From: Desulfurococcaceae archaeon AG1
GTDB lineage: Archaea > Thermoproteota > Thermoprotei_A > Sulfolobales > AG1
Direction: 5' to 3'
Length of the DNA: 64,000 nucleotides
Assembly: GCA_003116855.1 (NCBI GenBank)
Contig: BEWT01000016.1
Span: 52,183-116,182, forward strand
The position numbers and the translations under genes are program-made. Below the pieces are notes generated by a model. The model searched no databases. It was not told the DNA's origin and saw only the letters and a program-made list of their open reading frames with translations. Each line of letters starts with the position of its first letter. The first letter of the stretch is position 1. Of the stretch, positions 35,809 through 44,753 are shown one piece after another.

Positions 35809-36795
35809 CTATATGATCTTTGATCTATTAAAGATCTTCGAGATCTTCCTTGAGAACATATATAGGAATATGAAGAACATGATCGATGCGAACCCTACCA
35901 CCATGGCTTCCTTACCATATGGTGTTCGCTGAAGCAGTAGCATTGATATAAGGATCCCGGCTATATATATCATGATCCTTTCCACAGCATCATCTAGATC
36001 TTCTGTAAACGTTAGAGAACCTATAATTCTATAGGGGATTCTGTATCTTCTTACACCAGGCAGGGTTCTTGCTATATCAAGCCCTATCCTAGAGAGTGAT
36101 AGACACTTAGTAGTCTTCCTGCTAAACTTACCCTTACAATCCACAAGTCTTATGATATCCTCGCCTCCCGTGCTTCTCGTAAACGGACTGAGCAGCTCAA
36201 GAAGCTCTGGAACGCTTACACCGAATCTCTTTGCGATCTTATCTAGTCTCAAAGGTCTACCCCAGATCCCTAGTAGCTTGATGATATCCATAGATACGCC
36301 TATCCCGCGGAACCTTCTGATAATCCTTATTATAGATTCACTATCACTGCCGCTATCATTACCATTATCGTGATTAGCGATGTTCTTTACAAGTAAGTCG
36401 TAAAACCTCTTACCTGTGTTTGTAAGCATATAGAAGTTATTGTTAGCAGTAACGATCCCTTTGATCTTTAGCTTCCTCAGTGCGTCTAGAACCTGTTTTC
36501 TATCAACCCCTAGGGCCGATACTATTGCATCCACACTTACCGGCTTTCCAACATTTCCGATGAAAATAACTATATCCAACTGGTAGCTAGATTTGGAGAA
36601 GTCTATCATGGAGTCTAGCTCTCTGAACAGGCTTATCTTTCTTTTTATCTCATGATCTGTGAATGGGTCTATATACCCCCCGTGTAATCTTGTAGATGGT
36701 GGTGTTAATATTATCATAGTAAATATTGTCGACCGGGTGTCGAGGAGGTGTAGTATTACCATACATCTATAGCGTGTTAAATATGCTCTAGCCAA
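35809..36795 (-). CDS. Membrane-anchored winged-helix regulator (ArnR-like)
   Basis: The 328-residue protein carries two winged-helix-like DNA-binding regions (about 70-135: SVDAIVSALGVDRKQVLDAL; and about 175-230: RLDKIAKRFGVSVPELLELL) and ends with two membrane helices (about 272-292 and 296-314). That is the layout of ArnR/ArnR1, one-component membrane regulators that activate archaellum genes in Sulfolobus, where they also lie beside the arl cluster. Here the gene is divergent from arlX. I infer control of the archaellum from architecture and position. The true start may be internal, for instance MIILTPPSTRL or MIDFSKSSYQL. Confidence 0.65.
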   Translation of the reverse strand: MARAYLTRYRCMVILHLLDTRSTIFTMIILTPPSTRLHGGYIDPFTDHEIKRKISLFRELDSMIDFSKSSYQLDIVIFIGNVGKPVSVDAIVSALGVDRKQVLDALRKLKIKGIVTANNNFYMLTNTGKRFYDLLVKNIANHDNGNDSGSDSESIIRIIRRFRGIGVSMDIIKLLGIWGRPLRLDKIAKRFGVSVPELLELLSPFTRSTGGEDIIRLVDCKGKFSRKTTKCLSLSRIGLDIARTLPGVRRYRIPYRIIGSLTFTEDLDDAVERIMIYIAGILISMLLLQRTPYGKEAMVVGFASIMFFIFLYMFSRKISKIFNRSKII

Positions 36796-36936
36796 GTTCT
36801 CTGAAGAGCAACAAGACGACTCGAACTACTAATGATCGATTAGTATCAAACTTTATTATCTGCGTAGCCAGCAGAAGATCCTCACAGTTCGACAGATAGT
36901 CGATACGTAGACCTAACGTCGCAAGGGATGAATTGA

Positions 36937-36950
36937 GATATCATGATATC
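36937..36950. promoter_or_regulatory. Perfect 14-bp palindrome in the arnR-like/arlX intergenic region
   Basis: GATATCATGATATC is a perfect dyad located about 140 bases before the ArnR-like start and 270 bases before arlX. The gap (36796-37217) otherwise holds no supported gene; an 86-residue frame at 36977 overlapping arlX has no motif or ribosome site. The palindrome is a candidate operator for the divergent regulator or another dimeric factor. Confidence 0.4.
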
Positions 36951-37217
36951 GTGGAATAAGTGAGAGGGATTCTGGATTGATAAGAGTGAAACAAAACCTC
37001 CTACTATGTGTTGAAAACACACGGAGAGCTCTTATACCCGCTAGCCGTTTTATCGATATTTATCATAGCCTCTCTTCACAGTTTATATCCCCTCGAGTTC
37101 TCTGGATCTCAGCATATTTGTGCATAGGAGTACTAGGATCTCTCGCTTATCAAGATCATCTGCTTCAACAATATCCCTATCCCCTGAGTTGGGAGTTATA
37201 TAGAAAAACTATCCAGG

Positions 37218-38384
37218 GTGATTTTGCTGGGTTTTAGAGCTAGGTTTAGCCTTGACATATACACAGCAACCGGGGTTGTTGTTTTGCTCATTTCATCCAT
37301 AGCCTTAGCCTTTGTTGTGATCAGTAACTGGGGTTTAATAGCTATAGATAGCGACAGGAGCAATTATTTATTAATTATATTAATAGCATCAGCAACACCG
37401 CTGGCAATGCTCCTGCTATATCTGTTCAACATTAGGGGCAATAGAATAAGGCTTGGATCTGAGAAAACAGAGAAAATAGATATAGACAGCATTAAAGATA
37501 ATATTAATATTATAAATATCGAAGAGCAGGCTACAACCAAACAGCCCACAGAAAAAATCGACAAAGAAATAAAAGAAATAAAGGTTGAAACTGTTTCCAT
37601 CGGCGAGCAGAAAAAAGAACCCATAGAACAGACACAAGTTCTAGAGGAATTGAAAACATATACAGCTGGTAACGCGAAGATCGATATAGAAGGAGTGATC
37701 AGAGAAGAGGTAACTAAGGCTACTACAGACCTTATATCAAAGATCGATGGTTTTTCACAGGAGATCACAAGCGTTAAGAAAGAGCTGGAAGAGATGAAAA
37801 GCGCTGTTGAGAACGCTATGATCGATATAAGAAGTCTTCTCTCAGAAATCTCCAACCCCCTTAACTATATGAGGAGATTTGTAACAGATGAGGAGATAGA
37901 AGAACTGGGATTAAACCCAGGCCAGGGAGCAGGGGTTAATGGAGGAGAAAGAAAGAAACTGCTTACCGAGACCAAGAAGAACCATATCAAAGAACCCGGT
38001 AAAATTGTCGAACATAACAGTAATAGCCAGAACACGGAAGAGGTGAGTATTGAAAGCATTGATATCGATAATTTTAGCAAGGAACTTGCTGAGATATTTT
38101 CTAAAAAGATGAGTGTTTCAAAGCTTATGAGAATGATCATATTTATCGGAGACAATCTATCAATACTAGGCAGAGACGGTCTCTTAGGTTTAGTGGAACT
38201 AGGTGTCTCGTCAGGCGTGATTCCCAAAGAGTCTATGGATATAGTTGCGAAGGTCGTATCGCTTATAGAGAGAACAAAGATCCCTCCCAAGAGGCTTGCA
38301 TTAACACTCCACAAGCTTGCTAAATCTATCGGAGTTTCTGACAGAGAGGCTGAGTTCTTGGCGATGGCTCTCTCTGAGGGGTGA
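37218..38384 (+). CDS. arlX: Archaellum protein ArlX (FlaX), extended form
   Basis: First gene of the archaellum operon. It has two N-terminal membrane helices (about 15-38 and 49-68), a long charged coiled-coil region (about 75-235), and a helical C-terminal domain (about 290-388, SKLMRMIIFIGDNLSILGRD; LHKLAKSIGVSDREAEFLAM) resembling the FlaD/E-type domain. Crenarchaeal ArlX forms a ring around the ArlI/J motor. Sulfolobus ArlX is smaller with one helix; this longer form combines an X-like anchor with an E-like end. GTG 37218 is the frame start; TTG 37224, after GGGTGA, is an alternative. Confidence 0.7.
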   Translation: MILLGFRARFSLDIYTATGVVVLLISSIALAFVVISNWGLIAIDSDRSNYLLIILIASATPLAMLLLYLFNIRGNRIRLGSEKTEKIDIDSIKDNINIINIEEQATTKQPTEKIDKEIKEIKVETVSIGEQKKEPIEQTQVLEELKTYTAGNAKIDIEGVIREEVTKATTDLISKIDGFSQEITSVKKELEEMKSAVENAMIDIRSLLSEISNPLNYMRRFVTDEEIEELGLNPGQGAGVNGGERKKLLTETKKNHIKEPGKIVEHNSNSQNTEEVSIESIDIDNFSKELAEIFSKKMSVSKLMRMIIFIGDNLSILGRDGLLGLVELGVSSGVIPKESMDIVAKVVSLIERTKIPPKRLALTLHKLAKSIGVSDREAEFLAMALSEG

Positions 38385-38387
38385 GGC

Positions 38388-38846
38388 ATGGTAAGCACAC
38401 CGATCACTGAGGGAATACTTCTAGTAGCATCAGTAACAATAGCAGCTGTTCTATCAGCTGCTGTTCTATCCAAGGTATATTTGATGGACTCTCTATTCTC
38501 CCAGATCTCTTCTATTGAGAAGAATAACGCCCAGATAAGGCTTAAACTCGTATACCTAGCATGCAACAGCTCGACAAACTATGTAGTATACGTTAAGAAC
38601 ATTGGTATAGTACCAGTAAACCTAAGCAGTGTTGATATACTTATAGGAGTTCCTGGCTCTGAAGCGCCCCTCTGGCTATTAGGCGGTTCATCCTCGATCC
38701 TGATCCAAGGAGGAGGCCAGGTTCTACCCCAAGGCAGTATAGGTGTTATAAACATAACTCTACCAAATCCTCTCCAAACAAACATCGTATCAGTAAGGAT
38801 CATCTATCCCAACGGTGTTTCCGAATACTCTGTATGCTCTTTCTAG
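38388..38846 (+). CDS. arlG: Archaellum stator protein ArlG
   Basis: A 152-residue protein with an N-terminal hydrophobic helix (ITEGILLVASVTIAAVLSAA) and an external beta-sandwich (NYVVYVKNIGIVPVNLSSVD; GSIGVINITLPNPL), the build of ArlG, which with ArlF forms the pseudoperiplasmic stator that binds the S-layer. Its place between arlX and arlF matches the crenarchaeal order. ATG 38388 follows GAGGGGTGAGG, three bases after the arlX stop, so translation is coupled. Confidence 0.78.
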   Translation: MVSTPITEGILLVASVTIAAVLSAAVLSKVYLMDSLFSQISSIEKNNAQIRLKLVYLACNSSTNYVVYVKNIGIVPVNLSSVDILIGVPGSEAPLWLLGGSSSILIQGGGQVLPQGSIGVINITLPNPLQTNIVSVRIIYPNGVSEYSVCSF

Positions 38847-38857
38847 GAGGTGATATG

Positions 38858-39343
38858 ATGGGTCTCTCAAACGTTATTGCCTCAGGTCTCATGTTATTAG
38901 CAATGATCCAGGTGTTTATTGTGATCATGCATACCACAATGGATCTAATTGCATGGGTTTCTAGAGATCCTCTAAGACTCTCTAGCCTCTACAACAATGA
39001 TTTATGCTCTATAACTGGGGTACGGCTTTCAGTCTCTGGTAGTAGCATTACAATAAATGCTAACATAAGTAACACAGGATCCACGGGGTGGTGGGATTAT
39101 AATAAGAGCTACGTGGTCTTAGAAATCCTACTGATAGATGGATCAAAAATATTGAGTCTAAGCAGGATCTCAGATCTTCAGAAAGTAATATATAGCGATA
39201 AGATCAATCCAGGGATCGTGGATCCTGGAGAAGTGCTATCAATAAACTACACATTGGATAACATAGATCCCAACAAGGTCTCCTCATTCAAAGTGATCTT
39301 TTCAACACAGAATGGGGGTATGTGTGCTTCCATAGGGGGTTAG
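38858..39343 (+). CDS. arlF: Archaellum stator protein ArlF
   Basis: About 162 residues: N-terminal membrane helix (MGLSNVIASGLMLLAMIQVF and on), then a beta-rich external domain with ITINANISNTGSTGWWDYNK and GEVLSINYTLDNID. ArlF binds S-layer protein and, with ArlG, anchors the rotating motor. The frame opens at 38834, within arlG, but GGAGGTG lies just upstream of ATG 38858, which I prefer. Four bases separate its stop from arlH. Confidence 0.78.
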   Translation: MGLSNVIASGLMLLAMIQVFIVIMHTTMDLIAWVSRDPLRLSSLYNNDLCSITGVRLSVSGSSITINANISNTGSTGWWDYNKSYVVLEILLIDGSKILSLSRISDLQKVIYSDKINPGIVDPGEVLSINYTLDNIDPNKVSSFKVIFSTQNGGMCASIGG

Positions 39344-39347
39344 GAGT

Positions 39348-40082
39348 ATGAATGTAAAACCCAGTATCCAAACTAAACAAAAACTTCTTCCAACAGGGAT
39401 CGAGGAGCTAGATGTTAAGCTTGGAGGAGGAATCCCAGTGCCGTCATTGATACTTATGGAGGGCTCCCATGGAACAGGCAAAACGGTGCTCAGCTTCTTA
39501 GTTACATCAACGCTTCTCACCCACGGACTCAGGGTTCTATATATAACAACTGAAACAACGGTGAAAGAATTGATTGAAAAGGCATACTTAGCAGGGTTCA
39601 GGAATATCAGAAGCTCGTTTATAAAAGGCCTGCTCATGATATACTCTGTCCACATAGCTGGTGCTGAATGGGATGAGAAGCTGGGAAGAAGATCCCTAAG
39701 GATCATTTCTAAGTTCTTCTCAGGTTTTGCAGATAGATATGACGCCATGGTTATAGACTCACTATCAATACTAGTTACATACTCGTCTAAAGACACTCTG
39801 CTCGACTTCCTCACATTCCTTAGGAACGAGACAAGCCTTGGAAAAACAATGGTTGTAACAATACATCCGGGATCTCTAGATGAATCTATGAGCCTCAGGC
39901 TAAGAGCAGTCTCTGATATATATCTATACCTAGATCTAATCAACTTCGGCGGTAGAATTTATAAAACTATAGGTGTGAAAAAGATCTATGGAATAACATC
40001 CCCAGCAGAATCCTCTATAGTATTTGATATAGATCCCTCGATAGGCTTTAGAGTCGTACCAATATCCCTCTCAACGATGTGA
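39348..40082 (+). CDS. arlH: Archaellum motor regulator ArlH (KaiC/RecA-like ATP-binding)
   Basis: The 244-residue protein has a RecA-fold core: GIEELDVKLGGGIPVPSLIL, Walker A GSHGTGKTVL, and a Walker B region YDAMVIDSLSILVTY. ArlH binds ATP and docks on ArlI/ArlX as part of the motor complex, probably as a regulatory element in assembly. ATG 39348 follows AGGAG. It is followed by a 114-base gap before arlI, the only real gap in the operon, which may hold a secondary promoter. Confidence 0.9.
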   Translation: MNVKPSIQTKQKLLPTGIEELDVKLGGGIPVPSLILMEGSHGTGKTVLSFLVTSTLLTHGLRVLYITTETTVKELIEKAYLAGFRNIRSSFIKGLLMIYSVHIAGAEWDEKLGRRSLRIISKFFSGFADRYDAMVIDSLSILVTYSSKDTLLDFLTFLRNETSLGKTMVVTIHPGSLDESMSLRLRAVSDIYLYLDLINFGGRIYKTIGVKKIYGITSPAESSIVFDIDPSIGFRVVPISLSTM

Positions 40083-40196
40083 TCACCATGGTGCACGTAT
40101 TAATAATATATATTAGTACGATTATAACAAGAACCCGCATTAAGATCTCCTTCCCTGTTTTGTCTAAAATAGATCCATGTCTAAGGGTGGTGATCT

Positions 40197-42926
40197 ATGA
40201 GTATGCGTGGTAAGGGAGAAATTGAGTTAGAGAAACTGTTGTTCGCTAAAGGGTATAAAAAAGAGATTCTCCAGCGAAACCCGCATCTTGTTGACTATTT
40301 AGCAAAAATAGCGATGGAGAAGAAAGATGTACCAACATTTACCGAGGTTCTTGGTGACGAGCTTAAGTATGCTGACAGATTCAACGTAATCTACCCAGTA
40401 GGTGATCCTATATTCATCCATGCATTCTCTCTTGATAGTAAGAGCTCGCCATCCGCACACCAGAGAAAATACCATGCAATCGAGCCAGAGGTGCCGTCAA
40501 AACAACTCATCGAGGCTGTTGAAGAGGCTTTTGCTATCGAGAGCGGAAACTACGAACCCCCAGAGGATCTTGAGGAGAAGAAAGCCTTGATAAATAAGAT
40601 ACTAGATAAGATTCTAATCCCTGTTAACAGAGAGAGGGGTTTCTATAGGGTCAGGAAGGGAAAGGTTGAGGTTTCGGTGAAAGATCTTGAGCATATAAGG
40701 TATTACATGCTCAGAGAGAAGATCGGTGTAAGCCTATTAGAACCCCTCCTACGTGATCCGTATATCGAAGATATCTCATGCCCAGGGGCTGGGTGTATAT
40801 ATATAGTTCACAAGATCTTCGGTCCCTCAGAGACCAATATTTGTTTTAAGGATAGTGAGGAGCTAAACAGATTCATAATAAAGCTTTCTGAAAGAATAGG
40901 AAAGCCTGTGTCTAGAGCAAGGCCTATCGTTGACGCTGTCCTCCCCGACGGCTCGAGGATCAATATAGTATATGGAGAAGATGTATCTCTCAGGGGAAGT
41001 AACTTCACTATAAGGAAGTTTGCTAAGGAACCTGCAAGCGTGACACAACTGATCAGATGGGGTACCATGAGCCCAGAGATCGCCGCGTATCTATGGATGG
41101 CGTTAAGGGAGCAAATGAACGTATTCATATGTGGTGAGACAGCATCTGGCAAAACGACCACGCTTAACGCTATAGCTGCATTCATACCTCCAGAGTATAA
41201 AATAATATCTATAGAGGATACTGCTGAGGTTAACCTACCCCACGAGAACTGGGTTAGAGAGCTAACGAGGGATACGGGTTCTCAGGAGTCGAGCGTGTCT
41301 ATGTTCGATCTTCTGAGAGCAGCACTCAGGCAGAGGCCGAACTACATCATAGTTGGGGAGATAAGGGGTAGAGAGGGCAATATAGCCTTCCAAGCCATGC
41401 AGAGCGTTTCCTGGCATACACCTGTTATGGTTAGACACAATGGAGGTATCGAGATCAGGGCTATAGGGGATCTTGTTGATAGCTTCTTCAAAGATGGTGA
41501 GGAGGGCGTCAAGAGGGTTACAGGGTTAGAGGTGCTTACGATAACGAGAAGCCTTAGGGTTGGATTTGCGGAAGTGGGTAGTGTTATCAGGCATAGGTAT
41601 AAAGGGAAGCTCTATAGGATCAGGCTATCTGATGGAAGCTATGTTGATGTGACAGGCTCTCACTCCCTTATGGCCTATAACCCCTTAGTAGGTGTCTATG
41701 AGGCTAAACCAACAGAATTATATAAAGGTGACTGGCTACTTACAGCATCGCTCTCCACAGGAATTGACGATGAGTCTTTAGGAAACGCTGAAGCCCCCGG
41801 ATATATATGTGGTCTAGCCCTCATGCTATGCGATGCAGAGGATAGGGAAGAGAGGTATAAGTCGAGGTTCAGGGATAGACTTAACAAAGGTTGGAAAGGT
41901 TTTCCAGAGATTTTGAAAAGACTATCACGGATCTTTGACGGAAAAACGATTCCCGACCTACAACCAACTATGACAGAGAAACCCGTATCTAAGGATTTAA
42001 AGATGGCTAGTATCATCAAATGCGCCGAGGGCTTGCTCCCTCTCGACATCTTATATTCTAGATCCTATGCATTTGGTCTTGTCAACGCGATAGAAGATCT
42101 ATGTGGAAGAAGATGTAATTGGATAACGGTTAGAGGCGTATCCCTTGAAGATATCGTCGGCTGGCTCAAGAGGATCCACGGGTTAGAGGATCCAGAGAGC
42201 ATGGTGGACGGTGATCCCAGCGAGAGCATAGTAAGGCTGGGAAGAGGTGTAAGTGCTGTTAGTATAGCATCGATAGAAGAGATAGACTATGACGGTTACG
42301 TATACGATCTCTCAGTGCCGGGGGAAGAAACATTCCTAGGAGGCTCTAGACCCATATTGCTCCACAACACCGGGCATGGTGTTATGAGCACCTTTCATGC
42401 AGCAAATCTTCAGAGGCTTGTCCAGAGGCTTACTGGAAGTCCTATAGAGGTTCCCCCAAGCTATCTTGATAACCTGAATATAGCAGTGTTCCAGAGCGCT
42501 GTATACGATAAGAGAGGAAGGCTAATGAGAAGAGTTATAGAGGTTGACGAGATAATAGGATACGATCCTAGCAGAGGAGGGATCGCTTACCTTCCAGCAT
42601 TCATATGGGATCCTGGTAGAGATGTACACATATATGCTGGAAGAGGCTCCTCATTCATACTCGAGTACAAAATAGCTTTGAGGAGGGGTATTCCTAGGAG
42701 CCAGATAAAAAGGATCTATGACGAGCTAGCGTTAAGAGCACGTTTTCTAGACCTTCTAGCAAAGAACAAGGTGACCAGCTACTGGAGTGTGTGGAAGGCT
42801 ATCAGGGCCACCTATACCCAGCCTCTGGAGGATCTTGTTAGAAGTCTCGAAGAAGGTGATCTCAGCTTTATAGAAGGGGTGAAGGTCAATGTTAGCCAGG
42901 CTAAAGCCCAGGCTCGATATACTTAG
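40197..42926 (+). CDS. arlI: Archaellum motor ATPase ArlI, interrupted by an intein
   Basis: ArlI is the hexameric type II/IV secretion-family ATPase that drives archaellum assembly and rotation. Extein motifs: GSNFTIRKFAKEP, Walker A GETASGKTTT (about 313-321), Walker B IIVGEIRGREG (E388), then after the intein TGHGVMSTFHAANLQRLVQR with the His box, and an arginine-rich C-terminus. The precursor is 909 residues; removal of residues 403-724 restores a 587-residue ATPase with the conserved AMQ-TGHG junction. GTGGTGAT lies just before ATG 40197. The 3' end overlaps arlJ by 38 bases. Without splicing, Walker B would be parted from the TGH/His segment by 322 residues, so the motor should be inactive. 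Confidence 0.93.
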   Translation: MSMRGKGEIELEKLLFAKGYKKEILQRNPHLVDYLAKIAMEKKDVPTFTEVLGDELKYADRFNVIYPVGDPIFIHAFSLDSKSSPSAHQRKYHAIEPEVPSKQLIEAVEEAFAIESGNYEPPEDLEEKKALINKILDKILIPVNRERGFYRVRKGKVEVSVKDLEHIRYYMLREKIGVSLLEPLLRDPYIEDISCPGAGCIYIVHKIFGPSETNICFKDSEELNRFIIKLSERIGKPVSRARPIVDAVLPDGSRINIVYGEDVSLRGSNFTIRKFAKEPASVTQLIRWGTMSPEIAAYLWMALREQMNVFICGETASGKTTTLNAIAAFIPPEYKIISIEDTAEVNLPHENWVRELTRDTGSQESSVSMFDLLRAALRQRPNYIIVGEIRGREGNIAFQAMQSVSWHTPVMVRHNGGIEIRAIGDLVDSFFKDGEEGVKRVTGLEVLTITRSLRVGFAEVGSVIRHRYKGKLYRIRLSDGSYVDVTGSHSLMAYNPLVGVYEAKPTELYKGDWLLTASLSTGIDDESLGNAEAPGYICGLALMLCDAEDREERYKSRFRDRLNKGWKGFPEILKRLSRIFDGKTIPDLQPTMTEKPVSKDLKMASIIKCAEGLLPLDILYSRSYAFGLVNAIEDLCGRRCNWITVRGVSLEDIVGWLKRIHGLEDPESMVDGDPSESIVRLGRGVSAVSIASIEEIDYDGYVYDLSVPGEETFLGGSRPILLHNTGHGVMSTFHAANLQRLVQRLTGSPIEVPPSYLDNLNIAVFQSAVYDKRGRLMRRVIEVDEIIGYDPSRGGIAYLPAFIWDPGRDVHIYAGRGSSFILEYKIALRRGIPRSQIKRIYDELALRARFLDLLAKNKVTSYWSVWKAIRATYTQPLEDLVRSLEEGDLSFIEGVKVNVSQAKAQARYT
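41403..42368 (+). mobile_element. Intein in ArlI (322 residues, degenerate LAGLIDADG-like insert)
   Basis: Residues 403-724 of the precursor. Block A: S403-V-S-W-H-T-P-V with serine as the first nucleophile and His in place of the usual Asp/Glu. Block B: VDVTGSHSL (T486, H489). Block F: YDGYVYDLSVPGEETFLGG; block G: LLHN (H723-N724), with Thr725 of the host as the second nucleophile. Between B and F, about 190 residues include GYICGLALMLCDAE and SYAFGLVNAIEDLCG, which look like worn LAGLIDADG helices. All splicing residues are present, so splicing is probably active while homing may be lost. Confidence 0.88.
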
Positions 42927-44364
42927 AGTCTTTAGAGCTGGCATGGATACCGAGGATCTCTTTCTACTGGTGCATCTATATGCTCTTATAAGCTCAGGTA
43001 TTGAGAGGAAAGAGGCTATAGATCTTATCTCTAGGGAAGAGAAGATCTATAGAAAAACCTCAAAGATCCTTAGGTTTGTGAGCATACTTACTAAAAAGTG
43101 GGGCTATGATACAATATTCACACTCGTTACAGCTTCAAAGAGGGTTAGAAAGGCGTTTATTAAAGATTTCCTCGAAAGACTATCACAAATCGTGGGCTCA
43201 GGCGCTGACCTCGTACTCTTCCTTAGAAACGAGATAGAGAGCTCCTTAATAACATATGTCAACCAGTTCGACAAGATCTTCGAGGCTGCGAGAGTTCTTT
43301 TTAGCCTCTTCTCAACATTTATGAGCGCATCTGTCTTTATGCTATCTAACATGGTGATCATAGCAATGCTGCTAGGCGGTGGCGACTATCTAGCCATAGT
43401 ATCAACTATAGGTCTTCTATTATCTTTAGTGGCACTGGGCATAGTGGTTATAACCATGATGCCGAGGGACCCTATAGCTGTAAACGGTTCTAAAAACGAC
43501 AAGACCATCAACAGATATGCATTGTTATCAATATTACTAGGGCTTTCGTTATTCACTATAGCCTATACTATTTACCCATATATGATGATCCTTCCAATAC
43601 TTATGCTATCGCTTCCAATGATCTTTATGGGTAGATTAATACTGAGGATCGAGGCAAAACTCATGAGATACGACGAAATGTTCCCAGTCTTCACCAGGAG
43701 CCTTGGTCATATACTAAGCGTTATCCCAGATATGGGGCAAGGGATAAAGGTTATTATGAGAGGCTCGCTAGGGATTCTTGAGCCTAACATAGTGCTCCTT
43801 AAGAGAAGATTATCATTGAGGATCCAGCTTGAAAGGGCTTGGAACATGATGCTAGACGAGATAGGGTCAAGGATCTGCCTGTTCTCTGGAAAAGTCATGC
43901 TCCAAACATTCCTATACCAAGGCGATGTTAAGGGTATTGGTAAGATGCTGGGAGATATAATGAGCTCTATAAATGATCTGAGAAAAAAGAGGATCCAAAT
44001 CGCCAAGGCCTTCGAATCAACCCTGTTAATGCTCCACCTCCTAGTATCAGCAATACTTGGTCTTATAAGCTCGCTCGTCTCCCTATTCTCATACATACTG
44101 GGTCTCACAGAACAAAGAATAATATCCATAACGCCGATAAGCAATGAAACCGTCTTCATCATAAACATGATAACAATAATAACAGTAGCAATAATAAACG
44201 GGTTAGTTGCTAGGGCTTCTTATCCTGGAAGCATAAAAGGAGCGGTATATCATATAGGGATAATGTTGGCTCTAGGATGGATAGTATATACCGTGTCAAA
44301 CAACACGCTGATAGCGATAATAGAGAACATGCTTGGAGAACTCAAGATCCCAGTAACCCCATAG
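42889..44364 (+). CDS. arlJ: Archaellum platform protein ArlJ
   Basis: The polytopic membrane platform (TadC/GspF-like) on which the ArlI hexamer works. The 491 residues show membrane helices at about 140-165, 170-195, 210-240 and, after a cytoplasmic region with MRYDEMFPVFTRSLGHILS and basic KRRLSLRIQLERAW, further helices near the C-terminus (about 375-400, 420-450, 455-480). This fits the ArlJ pattern of N-terminal cytosolic segment, core helices and basic loops that contact ArlI. It is coupled to arlI by overlap and closes the operon. No preflagellin peptidase gene follows. Confidence 0.88.
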   Translation: MLARLKPRLDILRVFRAGMDTEDLFLLVHLYALISSGIERKEAIDLISREEKIYRKTSKILRFVSILTKKWGYDTIFTLVTASKRVRKAFIKDFLERLSQIVGSGADLVLFLRNEIESSLITYVNQFDKIFEAARVLFSLFSTFMSASVFMLSNMVIIAMLLGGGDYLAIVSTIGLLLSLVALGIVVITMMPRDPIAVNGSKNDKTINRYALLSILLGLSLFTIAYTIYPYMMILPILMLSLPMIFMGRLILRIEAKLMRYDEMFPVFTRSLGHILSVIPDMGQGIKVIMRGSLGILEPNIVLLKRRLSLRIQLERAWNMMLDEIGSRICLFSGKVMLQTFLYQGDVKGIGKMLGDIMSSINDLRKKRIQIAKAFESTLLMLHLLVSAILGLISSLVSLFSYILGLTEQRIISITPISNETVFIINMITIITVAIINGLVARASYPGSIKGAVYHIGIMLALGWIVYTVSNNTLIAIIENMLGELKIPVTP

Positions 44365-44414
44365 GCTTTACATCTAGACATACCCACAAATATTTTCCCA
44401 CAGAATCTAAGGCT

Positions 44415-44753
44415 ATGGATGTGGTATCGATGATCGATATACCGAGATGCAGATCTATTATTATGGGTGAAGGGGCATCAAAAGCAGCCCTATCCCGTGA
44501 GGATCTCTGTGTGGCTGGCTATATAGAGTATAAGGGTAGGATCTTCTCTATAGCTATATATGAATATAGCGATATAGGGGTTTTTGCGGCTAAGATATCG
44601 CTTGATCTGTATAGCGATATGTGTTCAGATATACTCTATGATCCGCATGGCCTGATAGCCTATGCCAAAGAACCTGATTCCCTATGTAAAGCTATAGTTA
44701 GAAAGATCAAGAGATATCTCGAGATATATAGTGCGGGTAAGGGTTCAGATTAG
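44415..44753 (+). CDS. Hypothetical protein after the archaellum operon
   Basis: About 112 residues, not recognised. The frame is open from 44277, but those first codons lie within arlJ; ATG 44415 with AAGG upstream gives a sensible start. The sequence alternates strands and helices (DLCVAGYIEYKGRIFSIAIY; GVFAAKISLDLYSDM) and has three cysteines but no paired motif. It is convergent with the next gene, overlapping by four bases. Proximity to arlJ alone does not make it an archaellum gene. Confidence 0.5.
   Translation: MDVVSMIDIPRCRSIIMGEGASKAALSREDLCVAGYIEYKGRIFSIAIYEYSDIGVFAAKISLDLYSDMCSDILYDPHGLIAYAKEPDSLCKAIVRKIKRYLEIYSAGKGSD

Noticed and set aside
36977-37237. 86-residue frame before arlX
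   Set aside because: It overlaps arlX, lacks a ribosome site and an archaellin-like class III signal peptide, and has no recognisable fold.
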